A stretch of DNA of 64,000 bases from Acetobacteraceae bacterium. Lineage in GTDB: Bacteria > Pseudomonadota > Alphaproteobacteria > Acetobacterales > Acetobacteraceae. The notes beneath the pieces were generated by a model, which was not told the DNA's origin, did no database searches, and worked only from the letters and a program-made list of their open reading frames with translations. The stretch spans positions 186,001 to 250,000 of the forward strand of contig CANJLW010000003.1 of assembly GCA_947475245.1 (NCBI GenBank). Reading direction: 5' to 3'. The position numbers and the translations under genes are program-made. Numbering within the stretch: position 1 is the stretch's first letter; each line of letters opens with the position of its first letter. Below, in pieces: positions 42,218 to 50,934 of the stretch.

Positions 42218-43393
42218 ATGTCCGGCGAACGCAATACTCGCCTTTGGGCCGCGATCGCCGCCGTCACCGTGCTTAACCTGCCGCTTGGCTCCATCTATGC
42301 GTTCAGCGTGTTCCTGAAGCCGATCGAGGCGGAACTCGGCCTGGCGCGGTCGGAACTGTCGCTGGTTTTCGGCCTGGCCTCGGTCGGGTTTACGGTCGGC
42401 ATGTTGCTCGCGCCTTACGCCTATGCCATCGCCAGCGCGCCGCGATTGGTCGCGCTGTGCACCGCGGCCGCGACGATCGGCATCGCGCTGTCGGCCACCG
42501 CCGACGGGCTGATCCAGTTGCTGATCGGCTACGGCGTGCTGTTCGGCATGGGCGGCGGGGCGGCGTATATCGTCGCGCAGCAAAGCGTGAACCTGTTGGT
42601 GCGGGGCAAGCGCGGGCTGATCAACGGGTATATCGTGGCGCTGTATCCGATGGGCGCGATGGTCGCCGCGCCGCTGTTCGGCTGGGCAAATGCCGCGTTC
42701 GGCTATCGCGCCACTCTCGGCGGGTTGGCCGTGTTTCTGGCCGCCACGGGCGTGTCCGCCATCGTCCTGCTTCGCCATTCCGGCGTCGTGCTGCCGCGCA
42801 AGGCCGCCGTGACCGCGGCGGAGGATCGCCATACCGCGATTTTCGCGCGCATGTTCGTGGTGTTCTTCGTCGCGGCTGCGGCGGGGTTGATGGTGTTGAG
42901 CCAGGCGGCGGGGATCATCGCGGCCTATGGCGGCGCGACGGCGATGGCGTTGACCGCGACGACCTTCATCACCGGCGCGATTGCCGTCGCGCGCGTCAGC
43001 GGCGGGTGGCTGACCGATCGCATTCCGGTGCCCTATGTCGCGGGCGGCGCGCAGGGCTTCGCGCTGATCGGCGCGATCCTGCTGACCGTTTGGCCCAACC
43101 CGCTGGTGGCCGCCGTGGCATTGGGCATGATGGGCATGGGCTACGGCTTTATCTCCGGCTGCACCGCCGGGGCCATCGCCATCTATTGGCCGGCGGCGTC
43201 CTATGGGCGCATTGCCAGCCGCCTGTATGTGGCCTGGTGCATCGCGGCGGTGACGCTGCCGATCCTGGCCGGGCACCTGTTCGACCTGACCAAGGGGTAT
43301 CACGCCGCAGTGATGTTGGCGGGCTGCGGCAATCTGATCGGAGCCGTCGTGGCGCTCAGCCTGCCGAGGAAGGCCAAGCGGACGCAGGTTTAA
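42218..43393 (+). CDS. MFS transporter
   Basis: 391 residues from ATG 42218, with GGGGGA 6 bases upstream. The start TRLWAAIAAVTVLNLPLGSIYAFSVFLKPIEAEL and the loop FGLASVGFTVGMLL resemble OFA-type (oxalate/formate antiporter-like) carriers. Twelve helices are predicted. The substrate is unknown. It converges with another MFS gene; the two stop codons share the TTAA at 43390-43393. Confidence 0.85.
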   Translation: MSGERNTRLWAAIAAVTVLNLPLGSIYAFSVFLKPIEAELGLARSELSLVFGLASVGFTVGMLLAPYAYAIASAPRLVALCTAAATIGIALSATADGLIQLLIGYGVLFGMGGGAAYIVAQQSVNLLVRGKRGLINGYIVALYPMGAMVAAPLFGWANAAFGYRATLGGLAVFLAATGVSAIVLLRHSGVVLPRKAAVTAAEDRHTAIFARMFVVFFVAAAAGLMVLSQAAGIIAAYGGATAMALTATTFITGAIAVARVSGGWLTDRIPVPYVAGGAQGFALIGAILLTVWPNPLVAAVALGMMGMGYGFISGCTAGAIAIYWPAASYGRIASRLYVAWCIAAVTLPILAGHLFDLTKGYHAAVMLAGCGNLIGAVVALSLPRKAKRTQV

Positions 43394-44604
43394 GCCACGC
43401 TGGGGCGCAAGCCGACGGTCATGTCCTGCTTCGGCGGCCGCACCGTCGCGGCGATCGCCACCGCCGCCACGCCGATCGCGCAGGACGCGACATACAGCCA
43501 GACATAGCCGCCGAAGCGGTCGAAAAGCCAGCCGCCGGCGACGGGGCCAATCGCCATGCCGAAAGTCGCGGTCATCGAGACCGCGCCGAACACCGTGCCC
43601 ATGATACGGCTGGCAAAATACTCCCGCACCAGCAGTGCGTAGATCGGCATCACGCCGCCGTAGGACATGCCAAACAGGACGGCCAGGGCCGTCAGGCTGA
43701 CGGTATCGCGGGCGAAGGGATACAGGCTGATCGACAGAGCCTGCATGGCCAGCCCGCCGACCAGGACATGACGCGCGCCCACGCGATCGGCGATGGCGCC
43801 GAACAGCAGCCGCCCGCCCAGCCCGGCGAAGCCGGCCGCGCTGAAGACCGTGACGGCGGACATCGCGCTGACGCCGCAATCGACGGCGTATGAGACCATG
43901 TGGAAAATCGGCCCGGAATGCGCCGCGCAGCAGGCGAAGTTAGCCAGCGCCAGGGCGGCGAACTGTGGCGTGCGCAATGCCTGTCCCGCCGTCATGTTGG
44001 CGGTCACGCTGACGGTGGCCTGTTGGGGTCGAACCTCCTCGGTCGGCGCTTTTCGCAGCAGCAACGCTCCGGGCAGGATGATCCCCCAGGCCACGAAGGC
44101 GAGGCTGAGCATGGCGGAGCGCCAGTCGTAGGCATCGATCAGAACGCGGGACAATGGGCCGATCACGGTCGATCCCAGCCCCATGCCCGCCGACACCAGC
44201 GCCACCGCGATGCTGCGATTGCGCGTGAACCACGACGCCGCGGCCGTGGTCAGCGGCACATAGATGCTGCCGCAGGCAAATCCGACGCCGCCGCCGAAGA
44301 ACATCTGAAATGCAAGCAGCGACTCCGACTGGCTTGCCGCCGCCAGTCCGCATCCCAGCAATGTTCCGCCCGACAGGACGACAACCCGCGCGCCGAAGCG
44401 GTCCGAAAGGATGCCCCAGCCGATCGAGCCCAGGGCCATACAGATGAAACCGATCATGGCGGCGCTGGAAACACCCGCGCGCGACCATCCCATGGCCTGG
44501 GCGATCGGTTGCAGAAAGACGCCGAGAGACATCAGCGAACCGATACCGATACAGGTCGAGACCATCCCGACCGCGACAATCACCCAACCGTACGTGCGCT
44601 GCAT
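43390..44604 (-). CDS. MFS transporter
   Basis: 404 residues with twelve predicted helices. Features include VIVAVGMVSTCIGIGSLMSLGVFLQPIAQAMGWSRA and the MFS motif GILSDRFGARVVVLSGG near 70. It belongs to the same broad carrier group as the MFS proteins at 37.8 and 42.2 kb. It diverges from the amidohydrolase gene, which may metabolise its substrate, but this is only positional inference. Confidence 0.85.
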   Translation of the reverse strand: MQRTYGWVIVAVGMVSTCIGIGSLMSLGVFLQPIAQAMGWSRAGVSSAAMIGFICMALGSIGWGILSDRFGARVVVLSGGTLLGCGLAAASQSESLLAFQMFFGGGVGFACGSIYVPLTTAAASWFTRNRSIAVALVSAGMGLGSTVIGPLSRVLIDAYDWRSAMLSLAFVAWGIILPGALLLRKAPTEEVRPQQATVSVTANMTAGQALRTPQFAALALANFACCAAHSGPIFHMVSYAVDCGVSAMSAVTVFSAAGFAGLGGRLLFGAIADRVGARHVLVGGLAMQALSISLYPFARDTVSLTALAVLFGMSYGGVMPIYALLVREYFASRIMGTVFGAVSMTATFGMAIGPVAGGWLFDRFGGYVWLYVASCAIGVAAVAIAATVRPPKQDMTVGLRPSVA

Positions 44605-44755
44605 AGGACGCTCCGAGCCAGCCGGATGTTCCCGACCATTCTTGCGGGCGGGACCCTAACGGCGCGCCTCCCCGCGAACAACACCCCCCGCTCTTGAGCC
44701 GAGCGAGCGACCATGCGGTAATCGGGGGGGAAACATACCGGGGAGCATCGTCCGC

Positions 44756-45841
44756 ATGAGCGCGACCACACAGAAGACCGCCTTTGGGCGCATATTTCCG
44801 CCGAACGATGCCTGGCTGGCCAAGGCACCGGCGGAGGAGATCATCGATCCCGACCTGCCGATCATCGATACCCACCATCATCTGTGGGTGCGCACCGGCG
44901 GCGGCGCGCGGGGCGAGGCCTGGGATGTGCCGGCGTATCGCTATCTGATCGACGAGTTCCTGGCCGACTGCAACACCGGCCACAATGTGATCGGCAGCGT
45001 GTTCCTGCAGTGTCATTCGATGTACCGCAAGGACGGGCCGGAGCAGATGCGCCCGGTCGGAGAGACCGAATTCGTCGCCGGCATCGCGGCGATGAGCGAC
45101 TCCGGCGGCTACGGCAAGACCAAGGTTGCAGCCGGCATTGTCGGCTTCGCCGATCTGACCGCCGGCGACTGGGTGACTCCGGTGTTGGAGGCGCATATCC
45201 GCGCGGGCGGCGGGCGGTTCCGGGGCGTGCGGCACTCCTGCGGGTACGATCCCGATCCGATCATCGGCAACAGCGCGCCGGATATTGAGCCGGGGTTGTA
45301 CCTGCGCGACGACTTTCGCGCGGGGATGAAGGCACTGTCGGCGTTGGGGCTGTCGTTGGATGCCTGGGGGTTCCACCCGCAGATGGCGGATATCACCGAC
45401 CTGGCGCGTGCCTTTCCCGCCACCAACATCGTGATGGGCCATTGCGGCGGGCCACTGGGCTATGGTCGGCACGCCGGCAAAAAGGACGAGGTCTTCGCGG
45501 ACTGGAAGAAGACCGTCACCGAACTCGCCAAATGCCCCAACGTCACCATGAAGCTTGGCGGCATGATGATGCGGCTGGCGGCTTATCCCTATCTGGACCT
45601 GGAAGCCCCGCCGTCATCGGCGCAACTGGCCGATTACTGGCGCCCCTATGTGGAGACCTGCGTCGAGTTGTTCGGCGCCGATCGCTGCATGGTGGAAAGC
45701 AATTTCCCGGTGGAGAAGATGGGCATCGGCTTCGCCGGGCTGTTCAACGCACTTAAACGGCTGACCGCCGGCGCGTCGGCCGACGAGAAGGCGGCGATTT
45801 TCGCCGGGACGGCGCGTCGGGTTTATCGTCTGAACTGCTGA
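44756..45841 (+). CDS. Amidohydrolase 2 family metal-dependent hydrolase
   Basis: 361 residues. The TIM-barrel metal motif IIDTHHHLW near residue 38 is clear, with further His in GFHPQMADI and VMGHCGGPLG, and the terminal Asp/Ser region DRCMVESNFPVEKMG. These match the 2-pyrone-4,6-dicarboxylate lactonase / ACMSD-like branch of amidohydrolases that act on cyclic carboxylates or lactones. GGGGAGC ribosome region upstream. Its 3' end overlaps the convergent MmcQ-like gene by 89 bases. Confidence 0.87.
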   Translation: MSATTQKTAFGRIFPPNDAWLAKAPAEEIIDPDLPIIDTHHHLWVRTGGGARGEAWDVPAYRYLIDEFLADCNTGHNVIGSVFLQCHSMYRKDGPEQMRPVGETEFVAGIAAMSDSGGYGKTKVAAGIVGFADLTAGDWVTPVLEAHIRAGGGRFRGVRHSCGYDPDPIIGNSAPDIEPGLYLRDDFRAGMKALSALGLSLDAWGFHPQMADITDLARAFPATNIVMGHCGGPLGYGRHAGKKDEVFADWKKTVTELAKCPNVTMKLGGMMMRLAAYPYLDLEAPPSSAQLADYWRPYVETCVELFGADRCMVESNFPVEKMGIGFAGLFNALKRLTAGASADEKAAIFAGTARRVYRLNC

Positions 45842-46160
45842 GCATCCGCTTCGGCGCCGTCATGGCATGGCTGCGGCCAACCAGGGCGGCGAGGTCTTCC
45901 GGGTCGAGATCGACGTCGAGCCAGACGCCGATCCACCCGCGATGGCCGAGATAGGGCGGTCGGAAGAACCGTTCCGGCGCCGCTTCGGTCAGCATTGCCT
46001 GCACGCCCGGTGGGGCCTTGAGCCACACCGAGGACCGAGAGCCGACGTCGTGCACCAGGGCGAAGATCTTGTCCCGCACCCGAAAGGTGGGGGTTTCCCA
46101 GGTTTCCTTCTCCACCGCCCCCGGCAGCGCGAGGCAGATCGCGCGCAGCCGCCCAATCAT
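45753..46160 (-). CDS. MmcQ/YjbR family protein
   Basis: 135 residues. RLRAICLALPGAVEKETWETPTFRVRDKIFALV followed by VWLKAPPGVQAMLTEAAPERFFRPPYLGHRGWIGVWLD segments is the MmcQ/YjbR fold, a small DNA-binding-like or CyaY-like domain of unclear role. The last ~25 residues are a basic low-complexity tail rich in Arg, Ser and Pro, coded where it overlaps the amidohydrolase gene. It overlaps the kdsA stop by ATGA, so it is coupled to kdsA. Confidence 0.8.
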   Translation of the reverse strand: MIGRLRAICLALPGAVEKETWETPTFRVRDKIFALVHDVGSRSSVWLKAPPGVQAMLTEAAPERFFRPPYLGHRGWIGVWLDVDLDPEDLAALVGRSHAMTAPKRMLSSSDDKPDAPSRRKSPPSRRPTRRRSAV

Positions 46161-46990
46161 GCCTTGGCGAGTCGGTCGAAGGCCGCGAGTCGTTCGACCA
46201 GCGCGCGCATTTCGCGCATCGGGATCATGTTCGGGCCGTCGCTGGGGGCGTTATCGGGGTCTTCGTGGCATTCGATAAAGACGGCGGCGACGCCGACGGC
46301 GAGGGCGGCGCGGGCCAGCACGGGGGCGTATTGGCGCTGTCCGCCCGATGTTGCGCCAAGCCCGCCGGGTTGTTGGACGGAATGGGTGGCGTCGTAGACG
46401 ACGGGATAGCCGGTTTCCGCCATGATCGGCAGCGCGCGCATGTCGGAGACGAGGGTATTATAGCCGAAGCTCGTGCCGCGTTCGCACAGCAGGATATTTT
46501 GGTTGCCCGTGGAGGCGATTTTGTCGGCGACGTTTTTCATGTCCCAGGGTGCCAGGAACTGGCCTTTTTTGACATTGACCGGTTTTCCGGTCGCGCCGGC
46601 GGCAAGCAGCAGGTCTGTTTGACGGCAGAGGAACGCCGGAATTTGCAGGACATCGACGGCTTCGGCCGCGGCTGCGCAGTGTTCGGCGGTGTGGACGTCG
46701 GTGAGCACGGGCAGACCGGTGCGCGCGCGGACCTCGGACAGAATTCCTAATCCTTCGGTCAATCCGATGCCTCTCGCGGCGTTGACGCTGGTGCGATTGG
46801 CCTTATCGAAGCTGGATTTGTAGATGACCTGGACCCCTGTCGCCGTTGAAATATCGCGTAATTCGGCGGCGATCTCCAAGGCGTGGGCGAGCGACTCGAT
46901 TTGGCACGGGCCGGCAATGAGTACAAAAGGAAGGTGGTTGGCAATTTGGATTTCTCCGACCCGGACGATTTGTCCTGATTTTTTCTGCAA
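46157..46990 (-). CDS. kdsA: 3-deoxy-8-phosphooctulonate (KDO-8-P) synthase
   Basis: 277 residues, the standard length. It condenses arabinose 5-phosphate and phosphoenolpyruvate in lipopolysaccharide core synthesis. Family blocks are present: FVLIAGPCQIES at the N-terminus, YKSSFDKANRTS, VLTDVHTAEHC, LQIPAFLCRQTDLL, NVKKGQFLAPWDM and VYDATHSVQQPG. The start is TTG with AGAGGAG 7 bases upstream. It is followed by the coupled MmcQ/YjbR gene. Confidence 0.95.
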   Translation of the reverse strand: MQKKSGQIVRVGEIQIANHLPFVLIAGPCQIESLAHALEIAAELRDISTATGVQVIYKSSFDKANRTSVNAARGIGLTEGLGILSEVRARTGLPVLTDVHTAEHCAAAAEAVDVLQIPAFLCRQTDLLLAAGATGKPVNVKKGQFLAPWDMKNVADKIASTGNQNILLCERGTSFGYNTLVSDMRALPIMAETGYPVVYDATHSVQQPGGLGATSGGQRQYAPVLARAALAVGVAAVFIECHEDPDNAPSDGPNMIPMREMRALVERLAAFDRLAKA

Positions 46991-47118
46991 CGTTGGCTCC
47001 TCTGGTCGATGATGTAGATGTAGACAGCGATGTTACGGGATTATACGTATATGAGGCAATTTCGTATTATTTGGACGAATTAGGCTGGAAACACGCGGAA
47101 ACAGAGGTAACACGAAAC

Positions 47119-47134
47119 TGTGACCTGAATCACA
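47119..47134. promoter_or_regulatory. CRP-type palindrome TGTGA-N6-TCACA
   Basis: TGTGACCTGAATCACA matches the CRP half-site consensus exactly on both sides. It lies 228 bases before the CHAP gene start and 129 bases before the kdsA start in an A+T-rich promoter region. A CRP/FNR-superfamily protein is the likely ligand; which gene it controls is open. Confidence 0.5.
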
Positions 47135-47203
47135 CAGCCAAGGAGATTTTCGTGGCATATTTGTCAGTCTACATATAATAGGATTTTAGTCGTTTTTCCG
47201 GAG

Positions 47204-47212
47204 TTATCCACA
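47204..47212 (+). promoter_or_regulatory. DnaA box
   Basis: TTATCCACA, a perfect DnaA-binding consensus, in the A+T-rich gap. Only one box is seen, so it may be a DnaA-regulated promoter element or chance rather than an origin. Confidence 0.4.
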
Positions 47213-47303
47213 GGGTCGTCTGCTCTAAATGCGTCCGCAAGACAGAAAACTACAGCCCCGTGGGTTGTCACCTTTGCAACCCTGCTGCTACCGAAACTCG
47301 GGT

Positions 47304-47337
47304 CTGGCGAAAGTCAGGCGACTGGCGAAAGTCAGGC
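47304..47337 (+). repeat. 16-base direct repeat before the CHAP gene
   Basis: CTGGCGAAAGTCAGGC occurs at 47304-47319 and again at 47322-47337, separated by GA (18-base period), ending 25 bases before the CHAP start codon. Each copy has CTG/CAG-flanked partial symmetry. A regulator-binding array or mRNA structure are both possible. Confidence 0.75.
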
Positions 47338-47362
47338 AGGCGAACTTCTGGAGACATCACCC

Positions 47363-48187
47363 ATGCGGGCACGGCCAACCGGCGCGACGACATTGATGAT
47401 CCGAACCGCTCTCCTCGGTTCAGCTCTCATGCTTGCATGTATCCAGTGCGTATCCCAGGCCCAGGCCGCCACCCAACCCGTCAAAACACAAACCACGAAA
47501 GCCCCCGCTGCCCAGGCTCATGTCGCACAGCCGCCGCGCGCTCCACTTATCCGCGCCGCCGCCGCGCAGACCGCCCGCCCGCAAGCCCACGGACTCGTTA
47601 ACAAGGCTGTCGCCAAGAACCGCGTCGCCGCCGCCCCACGCTCCTACGGCATCTCCTGCGTCCCCTACGCCCGCATGGTCTCCGGCATCACCGTCGCCGG
47701 CAACGCCTGGCAGTGGTGGGACAATGCATCCGGCACCTACGCCCGCGGCAAGCGCCCCGAAGTCGGCAGCGTGCTCGCCTTCCGCAGCAACTACGCCATG
47801 CGCCTCGGTCATGTCGCCGTCGTCAGCCAGGTCATCAACGGCCGCGAAATCCTGATCAATCATGCCAACTGGCCGCGCGGCGGCGTCTGGCGCGATGTCG
47901 CCGTCGTCGACGTCTCTGCCGCCAATGACTGGTCCGCCGTCCGCGTCGAACGCGGCCAAAGCGCGGATTTCGGCTCCGTCTATCCCGTCAACGGTTTCAT
48001 CTATAACCGCCCCGACAACGGCATCATGGAAGCCTCCACCCGCGTGCCCGCGCCGCAAGTCGCCCTGAACCCCGCCCCGCGCGACCTGCGCCCCGCCGCC
48101 GAACGCGGCTGGCAGGGTTACGACGAAGTCGCGGAAGCCCCCGCCCGTCCCCGCGCCAAGCCGGCACGCCAACGCGCGCATCACTGA
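47363..48187 (+). CDS. Exported CHAP domain protein
   Basis: 274 residues. A signal peptide (hydrophobic core LLGSALMLACIQCV, cleaved near AQA) is followed by an Ala/Pro/Gln linker to about residue 90, then a CHAP domain with the nucleophile Cys in ISCVPYARMV and the His in RLGHVAVVSQV, plus AWQWWDNA between. CHAP domains are Cys/His amidases that cut peptidoglycan cross-bridges. A basic Ala/Pro/Arg tail ends the protein. GGAG lies 11 bases before this ATG; a second in-frame ATG at 47396 lacks one. Confidence 0.83.
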   Translation: MRARPTGATTLMIRTALLGSALMLACIQCVSQAQAATQPVKTQTTKAPAAQAHVAQPPRAPLIRAAAAQTARPQAHGLVNKAVAKNRVAAAPRSYGISCVPYARMVSGITVAGNAWQWWDNASGTYARGKRPEVGSVLAFRSNYAMRLGHVAVVSQVINGREILINHANWPRGGVWRDVAVVDVSAANDWSAVRVERGQSADFGSVYPVNGFIYNRPDNGIMEASTRVPAPQVALNPAPRDLRPAAERGWQGYDEVAEAPARPRAKPARQRAHH

Positions 48188-48213
48188 TCCTCGGCACCAA
48201 ACCGACCAATACC

Positions 48214-48250
48214 CGCCCCGGCGCCGCAAGGCCCGGGGCGTTCGTCTGTT
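48214..48250 (+). terminator. Terminator-like hairpin after CHAP gene
   Basis: CGCCCCGG (48214-48221) and CCGGGGCG (48233-48240) pair perfectly around an 11-base loop. The tail TTCGTCTGTT is moderately T-rich. It begins 26 bases after the CHAP stop. Confidence 0.6.
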
Positions 48251-48336
48251 GGGGGCACGCCAAATGCCGGACCCGGGCTTGCGCCGCCGCCGCCCCGCCG
48301 CCTAAGACCCCCTCCTGAACGCGCGGGAGACGCCCC

Positions 48337-48813
48337 ATGACCACCGAAACGCACGACGCCAACCTCGATCTGGTCATCACCCGCGTCGTCGCCCTGCCGC
48401 GGGAAACGATCTGGAAGGCCTGGACGCAGCCAAACCACCTGATGAAGTGGTTCACCCCCGCGCCGTGGCAGACCGTGGCCTGCGAAATCGACCTGCGCCC
48501 CGGCGGACGCTTCCACACCGTCATGCGTGGACCGGAAGGACAGGAATTCCCCCTCGACGGCTGCTACCTCGAAATCCTGGAAAACCGCCGACTGGTGTGG
48601 ACCGACGCGCTGCGCCCGGGATACCGCCCCGCCGCCGAACCGTTCTTCACCGCCGTACTGACGCTGGACGATCATCCCGACGGCACGCTCTACACCGCCC
48701 GCGCCATGCATAAGAACGAAGCCGATCGCGAACGGCACGAGGAGATGGGATTCGAGTTCGGCTGGAACGCCGCGCTGGATCAGTTGATCGACATCGCCCA
48801 CACCATCGCGTGA
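48337..48813 (+). CDS. SRPBCC family protein (AHSA1-like)
   Basis: 158 residues. The pattern LDLVITRVVALPRETIWKAWTQPNHLMKWFTP, then CEIDLRPGGRFHTVMRGPEGQEFP and GFEFGWNAALDQL, is the START-like Aha1/AHSA1 domain of small bacterial proteins with a hydrophobic ligand pocket. These are often paired with ArsR regulators, but none is adjacent. A GTGA overlap couples it to the following NAD-binding gene. Confidence 0.88.
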   Translation: MTTETHDANLDLVITRVVALPRETIWKAWTQPNHLMKWFTPAPWQTVACEIDLRPGGRFHTVMRGPEGQEFPLDGCYLEILENRRLVWTDALRPGYRPAAEPFFTAVLTLDDHPDGTLYTARAMHKNEADRERHEEMGFEFGWNAALDQLIDIAHTIA

Positions 48814-49664
48814 TCTCCGCGCCGGTTCATATCATCGGGGCGTCCGGCCGCTCCGGCGTCGGGCTGACGCGGGCCCTGCGTACTATGGGACACGCGGTTG
48901 TCCCGATCGTCCGCAACCCCGCCAAAATCGACGACCCCACCGCGCGCATCGCCGATCTGACCCAGCCCGACACGATGGCGCGCGCGCTGCGCGACGCCAA
49001 GCTGGTCGTCTGCTGCGCCCACGCCCGCCACGCCGCCGCCGTCATCGCCGCCGCGCCCCCCTCTGCTCGGCTTGTCTTCCTCGGTTCCACCCGAAAATTC
49101 ACCCGTTGGCCCGACGCCCACGGCAACGGCGTGCTGGCGGGGGAAGCCGCCTTCCTCGCCTCCGGTCGCGACGGCGCCATGCTGCATCCGACGATGATCT
49201 ATGGCGCGCGCGGGGAGAACAACGTTCAGCGCCTTGCCGCCCTGCTGCGCCGCCTGCCGATCGCGCCGCTGCCCAACGGCGGAACGGCCCTGGTGCAACC
49301 CATCCATCAGGACGACGTGACCGCTGCGATCCTGGCCGCGCTGTCGTGTGACTGGGCCGAGCCGCGAAGCCTGACCATCGCCGGGCCGACGCCGGTCGCC
49401 TATGCCGATTTCATCCGCGCCATCGCGCGCGCCGCCGGGTTGCGCCCTCCGAGGATCCTGGCATTCCCCGCCCTGCCGATGGTGCTGGCCGCCGGTCTGA
49501 CGCGCTTCGTGCCGGGGCTACCCACCGTTCACCCCAGCGAAATCCGCCGCCTGCTGGAAGACAAAGCCTTTGATATCGCGCCGATGCGCGCCGAACTGGG
49601 GATTGATCCCATCGGGCTGGATGAAGGGCTTGCACGCACCTTCGCGCCGCAGCACGATCCCTGA
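48810..49664 (+). CDS. NAD(P)-binding protein, atypical SDR/NmrA-like
   Basis: 284 residues from a GTG start overlapping the SRPBCC stop. The N-terminal Rossmann motif is HIIGASGRSGVGLTRAL, followed by VPIVRN at the cofactor-selecting strand and the downstream MLHPTMIYG element typical of extended/atypical SDRs of the NmrA or complex I NDUFA9-like type. It lacks the classical Tyr-x3-Lys pair at the usual place. The role is unknown. Confidence 0.8.
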   Translation: MISAPVHIIGASGRSGVGLTRALRTMGHAVVPIVRNPAKIDDPTARIADLTQPDTMARALRDAKLVVCCAHARHAAAVIAAAPPSARLVFLGSTRKFTRWPDAHGNGVLAGEAAFLASGRDGAMLHPTMIYGARGENNVQRLAALLRRLPIAPLPNGGTALVQPIHQDDVTAAILAALSCDWAEPRSLTIAGPTPVAYADFIRAIARAAGLRPPRILAFPALPMVLAAGLTRFVPGLPTVHPSEIRRLLEDKAFDIAPMRAELGIDPIGLDEGLARTFAPQHDP

Positions 49665-49688
49665 AGGATCGATTGCCAGGACGCCGAC

Positions 49689-50864
49689 ATGCCCATCATC
49701 AACCGCATCGCCGAGTTCCACGCCGAAATGACCGAATGGCGTCGGGACATGCACGCCCATCCCGAACTGTCGATGCAGGAATCCCGAACCGCGGCGCTGG
49801 TCGCCGATAAACTGCGCGCCTTCGGTGTCGACGAGATCATCACCGGCATGGCCGAACACGGCGTAGTCGGCGTCATCCGCGCCGGTACGTCGGACCGCGC
49901 CATCGGGCTGCGCGCGGATATGGACGCGCTCCCGATTCAGGAAGAGACCGGCCTGCCCTATGCCAGTCAGACGCCCGGCGCCATGCACGCCTGTGGCCAC
50001 GACGGTCACACCGCCATGCTCCTCGGTGCCGCGAAATACCTGGCGGAAACACGCAACTTCGATGGGACCGTCTATCTGATCTTCCAGCCGGCGGAAGAGT
50101 TCGAGGCCGGGGCCGACAAGATGGTCAAGGACGGCCTGTTCGACCGCTGCAAGATGGAGATGGTGTTCGGCCTGCATAACTGGCCGCAGGCGCCGGCGGG
50201 CACGTTCCTGTGGCGCCCCGGCCCGATTATGGCCGCGGTGGCGTTTTTCGACATCGTTGTGACCGGCAAGGGCAGCCACGGCGCGTTCCCGCATCAGGGC
50301 GTCGATCCCGTCATGGTGTCCGCCCAGATCATCAACGCACTGCAAACCATCGTGTCGCGCACCATCGAACCGATCGAGGGCGGGGTCGTATCCGTCGGCC
50401 ATATCTCGGGCGGGGATGCGTATAATATCCTGCCGGAACGCGTGACCATGCGCGGGACGGCGCGCTGGTTCAAACCCTCGGTCGGCGATGCGATCGAGGC
50501 CGGGATGAACCGTATCGTCCATGGTATCGCCGCCAGCTTCGGCGCGACGGCCGAACTGAACTTCTTCCGCCACGCCCCCGCGACGATCAACGACGAGGAC
50601 GCCACCACGCTGACCGTGACCGCCGCGCGCTCGATCGCCGGAGAGGCGCAGGTGCGCCATATGCGCAGCCCGACCATGGGCGGCGAAGACTTCGCGTTCA
50701 TGCTGAACGCGAAACAGGGCAGCTACATCATGTTGGGCGGCGGACGCGGCTCGGACGATCCGCTGTTGCATCATCCGCGCTACGACTTCAACGACGAGGT
50801 ACTGCCGATCGGCGCATCGTACTGGTCGACGCTAACCGAGCAATTACTGCCGCGAAACGCCTGA
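49689..50864 (+). CDS. M20 family amidohydrolase (hippurate hydrolase-like)
   Basis: 391 residues. The motifs RRDMHAHPELSMQE, GLRADMDALPIQEETGLPY, HACGHDGHTAMLLGAAKYL and FQPAEEFEAGADKMV define the M20D amidohydrolase group with a binuclear metal centre; a terminal His lies in the PLLHHPRYDFND segment. Such enzymes hydrolyse N-acyl amino acids such as hippurate. It follows the NAD-binding gene by 24 bases and converges with the zinc dehydrogenase gene. Confidence 0.92.
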   Translation: MPIINRIAEFHAEMTEWRRDMHAHPELSMQESRTAALVADKLRAFGVDEIITGMAEHGVVGVIRAGTSDRAIGLRADMDALPIQEETGLPYASQTPGAMHACGHDGHTAMLLGAAKYLAETRNFDGTVYLIFQPAEEFEAGADKMVKDGLFDRCKMEMVFGLHNWPQAPAGTFLWRPGPIMAAVAFFDIVVTGKGSHGAFPHQGVDPVMVSAQIINALQTIVSRTIEPIEGGVVSVGHISGGDAYNILPERVTMRGTARWFKPSVGDAIEAGMNRIVHGIAASFGATAELNFFRHAPATINDEDATTLTVTAARSIAGEAQVRHMRSPTMGGEDFAFMLNAKQGSYIMLGGGRGSDDPLLHHPRYDFNDEVLPIGASYWSTLTEQLLPRNA

Positions 50865-50872
50865 CCGGGGCG

Positions 50873-50899
50873 CGGGCGGTCGGAGTCTTCCGCCGCCCG
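50873..50899. terminator. Hairpin between convergent M20 and dehydrogenase genes
   Basis: CGGGCGG (50873-50879) and CCGCCCG (50893-50899) pair perfectly around a 13-base loop, 9 bases after the M20 stop. No T-run follows on either strand. Confidence 0.35.
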
Positions 50900-50934
50900 T
50901 CACACCCACCGCCTTGCGGCGAGAGGAGCCCCGA

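Larger units (their letters stand above)
46991..47362. other. A+T-rich intergenic region between kdsA and CHAP gene
   Basis: About 370 bases, strikingly A+T-rich from 47010 to 47230 compared with neighbours. It holds a CRP-type palindrome, one perfect DnaA box, a tandem 16-base repeat and presumably divergent promoters for the kdsA and CHAP genes. A 61-codon frame inside it (46993-47178) does not look like protein. Confidence 0.6.

Noticed and set aside
43390-43393. Shared TTAA between two convergent stop codons as a regulatory site
   Set aside because: A four-base overlap of stop codons is a simple consequence of tight packing.
46993-47178. 61-codon frame in the kdsA-CHAP gap
   Set aside because: A+T-rich, no ribosome site, and it overlaps likely promoter elements; composition is not protein-like.
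46991-47230. Chromosome replication origin
   Set aside because: Only one DnaA box and no cluster, no parAB, hemE or dnaA nearby.
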